This document shows positions 44,944 through 52,855 of a stretch of DNA of 64,000 bases, in pieces. The position numbers and the translations under genes were made by a program. The stretch lies in assembly GCF_002291425.1 (NCBI RefSeq), contig NZ_CP014136.1, forward strand, positions 4,650,001-4,714,000, written 5' to 3'. The notes under the pieces are model-generated. The model did not search any database. It was not told the origin of the DNA and saw only the letters and a list, made by a program, of their open reading frames with translations. This DNA comes from Gibbsiella quercinecans (GTDB taxonomy: Bacteria > Pseudomonadota > Gammaproteobacteria > Enterobacterales > Enterobacteriaceae). The stretch's first letter is position 1, and each line of letters starts with the position of its first letter.

Positions 44944-45216
44944 ATGTTTGAAAAATATTCAAGTAGCGAACTCAATAACCTCGTCATAATTTATTTCGGC
45001 CAGGATTATGATCTAATTGATGACAGCGATGAAATTGAACCCAAAATTAACGCATATATTGCTGCTTCTCATACAGGAATGAAACATGCCCTACTTGAAG
45101 ATATTGACAGTTTTCTAGCACTCGGCGACGCTCTGGATTCTACCTTCCAGGATTACTATGGCTTCACTTTGCACCCGAACTCTGGGGAATTACCCCTAGA
45201 GATTTCCTCTTGTTAG
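44944..45216 (+). pseudogene. CdiI-type immunity gene, probably frameshifted at 3' end
   Basis: The 90-residue product (LNNLVIIYFGQDYDL... DSFLALGDALDSTFQDYYGFTLHP) matches the CdiI_2-type contact-dependent inhibition immunity family, with its N-terminal YFxQDYDL. It ends abruptly with SGELPLEISSC. Reading the overlapping frame from about 45183 gives WGITPRDFLLLVKKKVSQAI and on to a stop at 45270-45272, which is the expected family ending (PRDFL...). One lost base near 45180-45183 explains this. The shortened protein might still act. Confidence 0.7.
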
Positions 45217-45352
45217 TTAAGAAGAAAGTCAGTCAAGCTATACAGGAAGAAGAGCATGACTCACATATCTGAATGATATGCGGGAAAATAAGGCAATTAC
45301 ACAATTTTATAAACAGGCTCGCGCTCCCAGTAGTCAGCGGAACCATATTTAG
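45217..45352. other. Downstream flank of immunity gene
   Basis: Bases to 45272 are the out-of-frame tail of the immunity gene. No other gene is seen. Confidence 0.5.
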
Positions 45353-45385
45353 AAAGCCCGCTTAAGTTTCCTTAAGCGGGCTTTT
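45353..45385. terminator. Strong Rho-independent terminator
   Basis: AAAGCCCGCTTAAG and CTTAAGCGGGCTTTT with a TTTC loop: a perfect 14-bp stem. It lies between the immunity remnant and the convergent receptor gene. Confidence 0.92.
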
Positions 45386-45556
45386 GTCTATCTTGCCTAG
45401 TGCGAATTATTCTCTCGCCCTGGCGTTGGGTGCTCCGCGGCACAGAAATAGCCTGAACCTGAACGTTTTTCATCCCACACAGGCCAGGCCGTTATCCTCT
45501 GCCGTAGCCTGCACAGTGGCTGAAGACGCCATCATGTCAGGGCGCGCTTAACCGCC

Positions 45557-47767
45557 TTAGAAACTGTAATTCGCCGTGACGGAAACGTTACGGGGTTCAC
45601 CGTATACCGTGTTTCTGCCGACATCGATGTTATACGTCTTGTCGAACAGGTTGTTCAGATTCGCCTGGATTGAAAGCTGCTTAGTGACGCGATAGCGGCC
45701 AAAAAGATCAACCAGGGCATAGCTGCCTTGCTCTGCATAGAGCGTGGATGCACCGTCCGGCCCGGCAACGTTATCCCAGGTATGCGTCTGCCAGTTAACA
45801 CCGCCGCCAACGGTCAGATCCGGCAGTATCGGTAGGCGATAGCGGGTAAACAGTTTTAACGAGGTTCGCGGTTGGGTTGGGTTTAACGCTGCGCCTTCGC
45901 CGTCTTTCGCAACGTAGCGTGTCGCGCCGAACGTCATCTGCAGATTGTCTGTCACTGCTCCGTTGATTTCGAACTCAATCCCCTTACTGACCGTGCCATT
46001 CTGTTCGTAATAGGCGTAATCAGTGCTGCCCGGCACCAGCGCGTAATCCGTGGCGCCAAGATGGTCCTGCTCAATGCGGAATACGGCTAATGACGCCGTA
46101 ACGCGGCTGTCCATCCAGTCACCTTTTATCCCGGTTTCATAGCTTTTACCGGTGACGGGGGCCAGATAAGCGCCTTGCGCATTGCGATAGGTCTGTGGTT
46201 TAAAAATTGACGTGTAGCTGGCGTAAGCAGAATAGGTGTCGTTGATGTCATAGACCAGGCCCGCGTACGGCGTGATATTGTTCTTCTCCATATTCTGCGT
46301 CAGCGTAGCGGCGTTGTACTTCGTATAACGGGCGCCAAGAATAAGATGCAGAGGATCGGCCAGCGAGATGCGTGTCGCTAAATAGGCGGATTTCTGGTGG
46401 ATGGTATTATCCTGCGCCAGCGTTTGGTCGGCCCAGTCAGGCTGCGGATAATTGCCCCAGTTATTGAAATCACCGACGTCTGCCGAGGTAAAGCTGGTCG
46501 ATGTGCCGATGTAACGATCGTTCTGGCGGATATAGGTCACGCCGGCCATCAGCTCATGCTGACGACCAAAAAGCGTGTAGGGGCCGCTGGCATAAGCGTC
46601 TACCGCGTTTTCTTTACGTTTCGCCGTGTTGTAGCCCGTGCCGCCTAACAAATCGTATCCCGCATAGGGGCCGATACCGATACCGGTGGTCTTATCAAAA
46701 TAGCCGTCGATATAGAGCAGCTTACTGTCCATCGTCGCTTCAGAGTGCGTACCGCTCAGGTTGAACGCCCAGCCGTTACTAAACGTCTGCTTCAGGCTGG
46801 CAAAGACTTTTTTAGCGTCGCTGTTGTTGTAGGCCCAGTCAGGCGAAAGGTTGGTGCTGCGGTCATAGTGGGTTTTGCTGCCGTCAAGATAGAAGGTGGG
46901 CAAGCCGCCCCAGGTCGCTCCCGCGATATGCGTTTCTTGATAATCGTAACCGACGGAAAGGGTTGTTGAGTCTGTCAGATCGGCATCGACGACACCATAA
47001 AGGAATTTCTTCTGGGTGTGGTAATTGTTCAGCCAGCTGTCACCGTCCTGATAACCCGCCACAACCCGCCCACGCACATTACCTGACTCGGTCAGTGGCG
47101 CGGAAAGATCGGCAACATAACGTTGATTATCCCAGCTACCGTAACTCGCAGAGACATTGCCCTCGAACGTTTTGCTGTCGGCATGCTTACGCACCATATT
47201 GATGGAGGCCGCAGGGCTGCCGGCCCCGGTCATCAGGCCCGTCGCACCACGGACGACTTCAATCCGGTCATAAATCGCCGTATCAGACAGCGTGTCGCCG
47301 ATATTCCAGGCGGAATCAATCAGGACCGGTACGCCGTCAATCTGATAGTTATCAATCATAAATCCGCGCGAATAAAAATTGCTGCGGTTTGCGCCAGAAT
47401 TAAACTCGCTAATGCCGGTGGTATTTTTTAATACGTCATTCAGGGTTTCCAGCTTTTGATCTTGCATGCGCTGCTTGCTGATCACGCTGACAGACTGGGG
47501 AATATCGCGTGCGGTCAACGCCATTTTAGTCGCGGCGCGGGTCACCGGCACGTTATAGTCCGTATCCTGCGTGCTCCCCGCGTTACCAGCGGCCGCCGTG
47601 ACTTCCAGCGTTTCCTCTTTGTTGGTTGTGTCAGCGGCGGAGACATAAGGCATATGCAGCGCAGTGGCAATAACCATCGTTAATAGCGAAAGTTTCGGCA
47701 ACAAAGAATTGGCGCAGGCGTTATCAACAACGCGATTGACACAGTTGTGGCATGGAGAACGGGACAT
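45557..47767 (-). CDS. TonB-dependent siderophore receptor, FhuE-like (copy 1)
   Basis: A 736-residue outer-membrane receptor. After a long leader (NSLLPKLSLLTMVIATALHMPYVSA) come a TonB box-like EETLEVTA, the plug with DIPQSVSVISKQRMQDQ, LNDVLKNTTGISEFNS and RIEVVRGATGLMTGAGSPAASINM, and a barrel with NNITPYAGLVYDINDTYSAYASYTSIFKPQ. These are the FhuE (coprogen, rhodotorulic acid, ferrioxamine) subfamily motifs; it ends in Phe. The start at 47767 has GAGGG upstream. It is downstream of the yncE-like gene on the same strand. A close paralogue is at 49410. Confidence 0.92.
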   Translation of the reverse strand: MSRSPCHNCVNRVVDNACANSLLPKLSLLTMVIATALHMPYVSAADTTNKEETLEVTAAAGNAGSTQDTDYNVPVTRAATKMALTARDIPQSVSVISKQRMQDQKLETLNDVLKNTTGISEFNSGANRSNFYSRGFMIDNYQIDGVPVLIDSAWNIGDTLSDTAIYDRIEVVRGATGLMTGAGSPAASINMVRKHADSKTFEGNVSASYGSWDNQRYVADLSAPLTESGNVRGRVVAGYQDGDSWLNNYHTQKKFLYGVVDADLTDSTTLSVGYDYQETHIAGATWGGLPTFYLDGSKTHYDRSTNLSPDWAYNNSDAKKVFASLKQTFSNGWAFNLSGTHSEATMDSKLLYIDGYFDKTTGIGIGPYAGYDLLGGTGYNTAKRKENAVDAYASGPYTLFGRQHELMAGVTYIRQNDRYIGTSTSFTSADVGDFNNWGNYPQPDWADQTLAQDNTIHQKSAYLATRISLADPLHLILGARYTKYNAATLTQNMEKNNITPYAGLVYDINDTYSAYASYTSIFKPQTYRNAQGAYLAPVTGKSYETGIKGDWMDSRVTASLAVFRIEQDHLGATDYALVPGSTDYAYYEQNGTVSKGIEFEINGAVTDNLQMTFGATRYVAKDGEGAALNPTQPRTSLKLFTRYRLPILPDLTVGGGVNWQTHTWDNVAGPDGASTLYAEQGSYALVDLFGRYRVTKQLSIQANLNNLFDKTYNIDVGRNTVYGEPRNVSVTANYSF

Positions 47768-47839
47768 GATCACCCTCAAAAAATATTATTATTTAGCGAG
47801 CTGACGGGAAAGCGTTCACATGAGCAAACCTGCTTCACG

Positions 47840-47865
47840 CAGGGAAGGCCTGCAGGCCTTCCCTG
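47840..47865. terminator. Perfect 26-base palindrome between yncE-like and receptor genes
   Basis: CAGGGAAGGCCTG followed at once by its inverse CAGGCCTTCCCTG, seven bases beyond the yncE-like stop. It has no T-run. It may reduce read-through into the receptor gene or shield the upstream mRNA. Confidence 0.6.
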
Positions 47866-47871
47866 GCGGAC

Positions 47872-48966
47872 CTACTTCAGCGCAATGCGCGCCACGCTAT
47901 CCGGGCCTTTCGTTGAACTGTCTTCGTTAAACGCCTGTTTCAGCGAAACATACAGCGTTTCACCGTCGGCTGAGACCAGCAGGCTGTTCGGGCTGGTGTC
48001 GAACGCCCAGCTCTTTTTCACCGCGTAGCTGGTAGCATCCAGTTGCAGCACTTTTTTCGATTCACGTTGGCTGAGGTAGAGCTCATTGCGTTTGGCATTG
48101 AACTTAATGCCCAATGCGTCGCCGTCGATGCGTTTGATCACTTTGCCGGTGTGGATATCAAACACCAGTGTCGTTTTGCCTTTGGAATCATCGGTCACGA
48201 ACAGGCGGCCGGTGGCCGGATCTTCCGCCATATTCAGGAACAGATACGCTTTGCCATCATCCGGTTTCCAGCGCTGCTCAATTTTATGGCTGCGGGGATT
48301 AATCACCAGAATCTCGCCCCCGCCGTTGGCGGCGTAAATGCGCCCGGTTTGCGGCGAATAAATCATGCCCGTCACCCATTTGCCGGCATTTTTGATGGTG
48401 GTTTTTACGCGAAAGGTTTTGGTGTCGATAACGGTAATGAAGCCAGGATCGGCCACGCGGCCGACATACAACTCGTTACCGTGCAGCAGCATCTCACGTG
48501 CGCCAATCGCATCGCCGTCTTTATCTTTACCGCCGCCCAATGCCAGGCGTTGCAACACTTTGCCGCTCTTCGCATCCACTTTGGATACGCTACCGTCCAG
48601 CGAATTGGTGGTATAGAAACTGTTGCCTTCGCCATCAATCGCCATGCCGAAGTTTTTCAGATCGGTATGGGTTTCGCCTTTGGTCGCAAGGGTCACCGGA
48701 TCGAGGCGATAAAGCATACCGCCGTTCACGTCTTTAAAGCTCTGCGCACTGGCGACATACAAGGCGTTGGCCGCCGGCGAATACGCCAGTTCATACAGCC
48801 CATCGCCTAATACACGCTGTGTCACTGCCTGATCAACCGGTTTTGCAGTGGCAGCAGCCACCGGCGTTTCCGCTTTTTTGGCCGGTGCCTGGCAAGCTGT
48901 CAGACTCAACGCGGTAATAACCGCTGCTGCAACCGCGCCTATACGTGAACTAAAAAACGCTTTCAT
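47872..48966 (-). CDS. yncE: YncE-like beta-propeller lipoprotein
   Basis: A 364-residue protein with an apparent lipobox (SLTAC, Cys 25), then seven YVTN-type blades (ELAYSPAANALYVASAQ, GRIYAANGGGEILVINP, GRLFVTDDSKGKTTLVFD). E. coli YncE is a DNA-binding periplasmic propeller beside the TonB receptor YncD and is repressed by iron; the E. coli protein is not a lipoprotein, so the Cys is worth noting. It is framed by two siderophore receptors and likely serves iron uptake. Confidence 0.85.
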   Translation of the reverse strand: MKAFFSSRIGAVAAAVITALSLTACQAPAKKAETPVAAATAKPVDQAVTQRVLGDGLYELAYSPAANALYVASAQSFKDVNGGMLYRLDPVTLATKGETHTDLKNFGMAIDGEGNSFYTTNSLDGSVSKVDAKSGKVLQRLALGGGKDKDGDAIGAREMLLHGNELYVGRVADPGFITVIDTKTFRVKTTIKNAGKWVTGMIYSPQTGRIYAANGGGEILVINPRSHKIEQRWKPDDGKAYLFLNMAEDPATGRLFVTDDSKGKTTLVFDIHTGKVIKRIDGDALGIKFNAKRNELYLSQRESKKVLQLDATSYAVKKSWAFDTSPNSLLVSADGETLYVSLKQAFNEDSSTKGPDSVARIALK

Positions 48967-49258
48967 TCAGAACTCCATTTAATGGATGAATGCTTTCCGT
49001 CAGGCAATAGCCATACGGAAAGGTTAAGGAAAGGATGAGAATAATACGCATTAACGGAAACTAAGCAAATCGACGCCGCGCAAAGCGGTATCCGCCGCAG
49101 CAGAAAAAGCAAAATTCTTCGCCACGTTCACGCTTAATGGCGGGCTAAAAAATGAAAACGCCAGTAATTACCGGGTTAATATTCAGCATAACTCGTTGAC
49201 CATTATGGTCTTTACATAAACTTACATATTTAAATAAAACCTCTTTAGGATTATTCTT
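48967..49258. other. Divergent promoter region of yncE-like and receptor genes
   Basis: About 440 bases lie between the two start codons. No gene is seen. The right part is AT-rich and holds the Fur box. Confidence 0.5.
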
Positions 49259-49277
49259 GCAAATGATTATCATTATC
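49259..49277. promoter_or_regulatory. Fur box upstream of second FhuE-like receptor
   Basis: GCAAATGATTATCATTATC matches the Fur consensus well, its last 13 bases differing at one position (GATTATCATTATC). It lies about 130 bases before the receptor start. Confidence 0.78.
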
Positions 49278-49409
49278 CTTACAAATTTATGCGCTTCTCT
49301 ATTTTATGTGCCTCGAAATGGGCGATTTTCTCCCGCTATTTCGGTGTCGTAATCCCATAACAACAGAAGCGATACGAAGCCGCTCACGCTTAATTTCACG
49401 GGGAATATA

Positions 49410-51638
49410 ATGTCTTTGAATCGCAGGGGAGCTCGCGCTGCAGCATGCGCTTATGCTATCGGTAAAACATTCACGGTGTCGTCGTTGGCCATGCTGGTAC
49501 ACGCCTTCCTCAACCCGATGCTGGCGCAGGCGAGTGAAACCATCACCCAGACGGCGGCCAGCAAGAGTCAACAGGATATGGTGGTGGATGCCACCGCAGC
49601 AGCCAGCGACGTGGCGATAGACGAGAAACAGGATTATCAGGTAATAACCACGCGCGCCGGCACCAAACTGCTGCTGACGCCCCGTGATGTGCCGCAGTCA
49701 GTCAGCGTGATAACCCAACAGCGCATGCAGGATCAGCAACTGCAAACCGTTACTGATGTGCTGAATAACACCACCGGTATCACCAGCAACCAGGTCGACA
49801 GCGAACGTTCCGAATATTATTCTCGCGGCTTCAAAATCACTAACTTTACCTTTGACGGTATTCCTACTTCGGTAGGCGATTCGTGGAACTACGGGGATGC
49901 CGCTTCAGACACGGCGATTTATGATCGTATCGAAGTGGTGCGTGGTGCCACCGGCTTGATGACCGGCGCAGGTAGCCCATCCGCGTCAGTTAATATGGTG
50001 CGCAAACATGCGGACAGCAAAGAATTCACCGGCACCGTCAGCGCCAGCTATGGCAGTTGGAATAATCAACGCTACGTTGCTGATGTTTCTGGGCCGTTGA
50101 ATGAAGACGGCACGGTACGCGGCCGTGTGGTGAGCGGGTATCAGGATCAGGACAGTTGGCTGGATCGCTACCATAAAACCAAAAAATTCCTCTACGGCGT
50201 GGTGGATGCGGATATCACCGCACGCACAACTTTATCGCTGGGTTACGACTATGAAGACGCCGACACCGGCAACCCCACCTGGGGCGGGCTGCCGGTGTTT
50301 TACAGCAATGGCTCACTGACGCACTATAACCGTAGCCTGAACTCCGCCGCCGACTGGGCCAATTTCCACACTAACGCGCGCAAAGTGTATGCCGATCTGG
50401 TGCATAATTTTGATAACGGCTGGAGCTTCCACGTCAACGGCACCCACGCGGAAAATACCTTTAGCGACAAACTGCTGTATGTCGCTTACTCGGCCTATCC
50501 GGATGAAAGCACCGGCGAAGGCGCTACTGGCTGGGGCAGTATGGATCGCGGCAGGCGTGAACTTACCTCGGTCGATAGCTATGCCAGCGGCCCGTTCCAG
50601 CTGTTGGGGCGCCACCACCAGTTGATGGCCGGGATCAGCTACAATCGCCAGCATAACGCGACCTACAGCCAGGACGGTATTACCGATCTCGACAACTACA
50701 ATATCGCCGCCAGCGATATGGGCGCGTTTAACAACAGTTGGAATGGCGATATTGCCGAGCCGCAATGGCAGGGGTGGTATTTGAACGCGGATGATGTGAT
50801 TCGCCAGAAATCCGCTTATACCGCCGCACGTTTCTCGTTGGCCGATCCGCTGTCACTGATTGTCGGCGCGCGTTATACCCAATGGAGCACGAACGGCAGC
50901 AGTGGCGATATGGAAAAAAATAATATCACGCCGTACGCGGGCCTGGTGTACGACATTAACGATATCTGGTCGGCCTATGCCAGCTATACCTCGATCTTCC
51001 AGCCGCAAACCTATCGCGACGCTTCCGGCCACTATCTCTCGCCGGTTACCGGTAAAAGTTATGAGACAGGGCTGAAAGCTGCCTGGTTTGATGGCCGCCT
51101 GACCACCACCGTTGCGGTGTTCCGTATTGAGCAGGACAACGCCGGTACTGAAGAGAATGGGGTGTATGTTAATAACAGCAGCGAGCAGGCTTATTACGCC
51201 ACCAAGGGCGCACGGAGTAAAGGGGCGGAATTTGAACTGAATGGCGCACTCACCGACAATCTGCAGTTGACGTTCGGCGCGACGCGTTATGTCGCGCGTG
51301 ATAAAGACGGCCGCTATAATCCGGACCAGCCGCAAACCGACTTCAAACTGTTTACCCGTTATCAGGTCCCCAGCTTGCCGGATCTGGTTATTGGCGGCGG
51401 CATCAACTGGCAGAACCGCGTGTTTGAGGATATTAGCGCCCCGGATGGCAGCACCCAGCGCGTTTATCAGGGCAGCTACCCACTGGCTAACCTGTTCGCG
51501 CGTTACCAGGCCACCAAACAGGTGGCGGTACAGGCAAACGTCAATAATCTGTTCGATCGCACCTACTACACCTACATGAATAACTATGTTTACGGCGAGC
51601 CGCGTAATTTCTCGGTTAGCTTGTCATATCAATTCTGA
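49410..51638 (+). CDS. TonB-dependent siderophore receptor, FhuE-like (copy 2)
   Basis: A 742-residue receptor sharing the plug and barrel motifs of the 45557 gene: DVPQSVSVITQQRMQDQ, VLNNTTGITSNQ, RIEVVRGATGLMTGAGSPSASVNM, NNITPYAGLVYDINDIWSAY and YGEPRNFSVSLSYQF at the end. A long exported leader ends near MLAQASE. It differs from the paralogue mainly in surface loops, so the two probably take different hydroxamate siderophores. GGGGAATATA precedes ATG 49410, and a Fur box is upstream. Confidence 0.92.
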   Translation: MSLNRRGARAAACAYAIGKTFTVSSLAMLVHAFLNPMLAQASETITQTAASKSQQDMVVDATAAASDVAIDEKQDYQVITTRAGTKLLLTPRDVPQSVSVITQQRMQDQQLQTVTDVLNNTTGITSNQVDSERSEYYSRGFKITNFTFDGIPTSVGDSWNYGDAASDTAIYDRIEVVRGATGLMTGAGSPSASVNMVRKHADSKEFTGTVSASYGSWNNQRYVADVSGPLNEDGTVRGRVVSGYQDQDSWLDRYHKTKKFLYGVVDADITARTTLSLGYDYEDADTGNPTWGGLPVFYSNGSLTHYNRSLNSAADWANFHTNARKVYADLVHNFDNGWSFHVNGTHAENTFSDKLLYVAYSAYPDESTGEGATGWGSMDRGRRELTSVDSYASGPFQLLGRHHQLMAGISYNRQHNATYSQDGITDLDNYNIAASDMGAFNNSWNGDIAEPQWQGWYLNADDVIRQKSAYTAARFSLADPLSLIVGARYTQWSTNGSSGDMEKNNITPYAGLVYDINDIWSAYASYTSIFQPQTYRDASGHYLSPVTGKSYETGLKAAWFDGRLTTTVAVFRIEQDNAGTEENGVYVNNSSEQAYYATKGARSKGAEFELNGALTDNLQLTFGATRYVARDKDGRYNPDQPQTDFKLFTRYQVPSLPDLVIGGGINWQNRVFEDISAPDGSTQRVYQGSYPLANLFARYQATKQVAVQANVNNLFDRTYYTYMNNYVYGEPRNFSVSLSYQF

Positions 51639-51647
51639 TCTACACCC

Positions 51648-51675
51648 ACCGCGCCCTGGATGAACAGGGCGCGGT
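51648..51675. terminator. Hairpin after second FhuE-like receptor
   Basis: ACCGCGCCCT (51648-51657) pairs perfectly with AGGGCGCGGT (51666-51675). It lies between convergent genes. Confidence 0.75.
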
Positions 51676-51824
51676 CGCTTGATGATATATTGGCGCAGTG
51701 CAGTGGATTTTTTCTTATTAGCCTATGATAGGAAAATACTCAGGTAAATGCTAAGAATAAACTTGGAAATTTAAAATATCTATTGTTCAATAGTTATAAG
51801 CCCCGATTTGTAATTATGTAGCAT

Positions 51825-52637
51825 TTATTTTATTTTCCGTTCCTGACTTGGGGTTATCCCGAAAACCTTTTTGTAGCATGCAGTGAAATGATTGCTATTT
51901 GAAAACCCACAGATAAAAGCGATATCGGTAATGGATGTTTCAGTATTTTTAATTTTCATTCGGGCAGAAACTAGCCGTAGTCTTTTTAGATAATTTTCCG
52001 GCGTCATACCTGTCGTTTCTTTGATGCGACGAAATAGCGTACGTTGCGTCAACAAAAACTCATCCGCTACGTCGATCCAGTTAATTTCAGAGAAGCAATG
52101 CTCTTGCAAATAATTGAGCACCCGATGCAGCTTATATTGGGTATGGCTACGATCCCCGATTTCCTGCTGATTGACCAGGTTCATTATCAGCTGAAAAAAC
52201 AACCCTTCTTGTTGTAACGTCTGGATGTCTGGTGCATTTTCAAACATCTGACCAATCAAGCTGCGGCAATGATTTTTCACTTCCGGCATCAACCAGCCGT
52301 AATGGCTATTTTCGCTAGCTGAAAAGCGGGATAGTAACTCCTCGGTGTTCGTCAGGTAATGGAATTGTGTTTGTGGATTTATTAACACATTAATCAGCTT
52401 GAGCGTGCCCAGCTCATCGTAGAAGTGGTAATCGTTGTCTCTCACGAAAAAAACATCGCCTTCTTGAATAAACACCGGTTTCCCGTTGATCACGTGGAGG
52501 CCGTGCCCACTGTCGACGATCACGAGTTCGTTGAAATCATGGCAATGCTCGCGGTTATTATCTTCCGGATCACTGGAATAGATCGACAGCTTTTCATCAA
52601 CGGATGGGAAATAGGCTTCAACTCTGAGCTTATCCAT
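51825..52637 (-). CDS. AraC family regulator, RhaS/RhaR-like
   Basis: A 270-residue regulator with an N-terminal cupin (HCHDFNELVIVDSGHGLHVINGKPVFIQEGDVFFVRDNDYH) closely like RhaS/RhaR, the rhamnose-sensing activators, and a C-terminal AraC domain with two helix-turn-helix units (INWIDVADEFLLTQRTLFRRIKETTGMTP and ITDIAFICGFSNSNHFTACYKKVFGITP). It is divergent from the GH78-symporter-porin operon, so it most likely senses rhamnose or a rhamnoside and activates that operon. Confidence 0.9.
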   Translation of the reverse strand: MDKLRVEAYFPSVDEKLSIYSSDPEDNNREHCHDFNELVIVDSGHGLHVINGKPVFIQEGDVFFVRDNDYHFYDELGTLKLINVLINPQTQFHYLTNTEELLSRFSASENSHYGWLMPEVKNHCRSLIGQMFENAPDIQTLQQEGLFFQLIMNLVNQQEIGDRSHTQYKLHRVLNYLQEHCFSEINWIDVADEFLLTQRTLFRRIKETTGMTPENYLKRLRLVSARMKIKNTETSITDIAFICGFSNSNHFTACYKKVFGITPSQERKIK

Positions 52638-52753
52638 AGGGCAACGTATCTCATATCGTTCTTAACTCCGGGCAGAAAACCAACATAAATTATTGCCTGC
52701 AGGGCAGCCAATAGTTTTTCAGGATTTGTGATCATTACCGTAACTACCCCACT

Positions 52754-52801
52754 ATGGCTGCCATTACAGCAGTAATACTGGCAATTTCGGAATGGCTGGC
52801 A
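52754..52801 (+). promoter_or_regulatory. Candidate AraC-type half-sites in divergent promoter
   Basis: ATGGCTGCCA (52754-52763) and ATGGCTGGCA (52792-52801) are near-identical direct repeats, 38 bases apart, in the 218-base gap between the AraC gene and the GH78 gene. AraC-family proteins often bind such repeats. No consensus match could be tested. Confidence 0.4.
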
Positions 52802-52855
52802 GATATCGCCAGGAGCACACTTGATTCCACAACATTATTGAACAGGAGTAAGTGA

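Noticed and set aside
42661..45556. A direct repeat of the tRNA-Asn 3' end as an island border
   Set aside because: No second copy of GGTTCGAGTCCAGTCAGGG was found to the right in the window, so island limits cannot be set.
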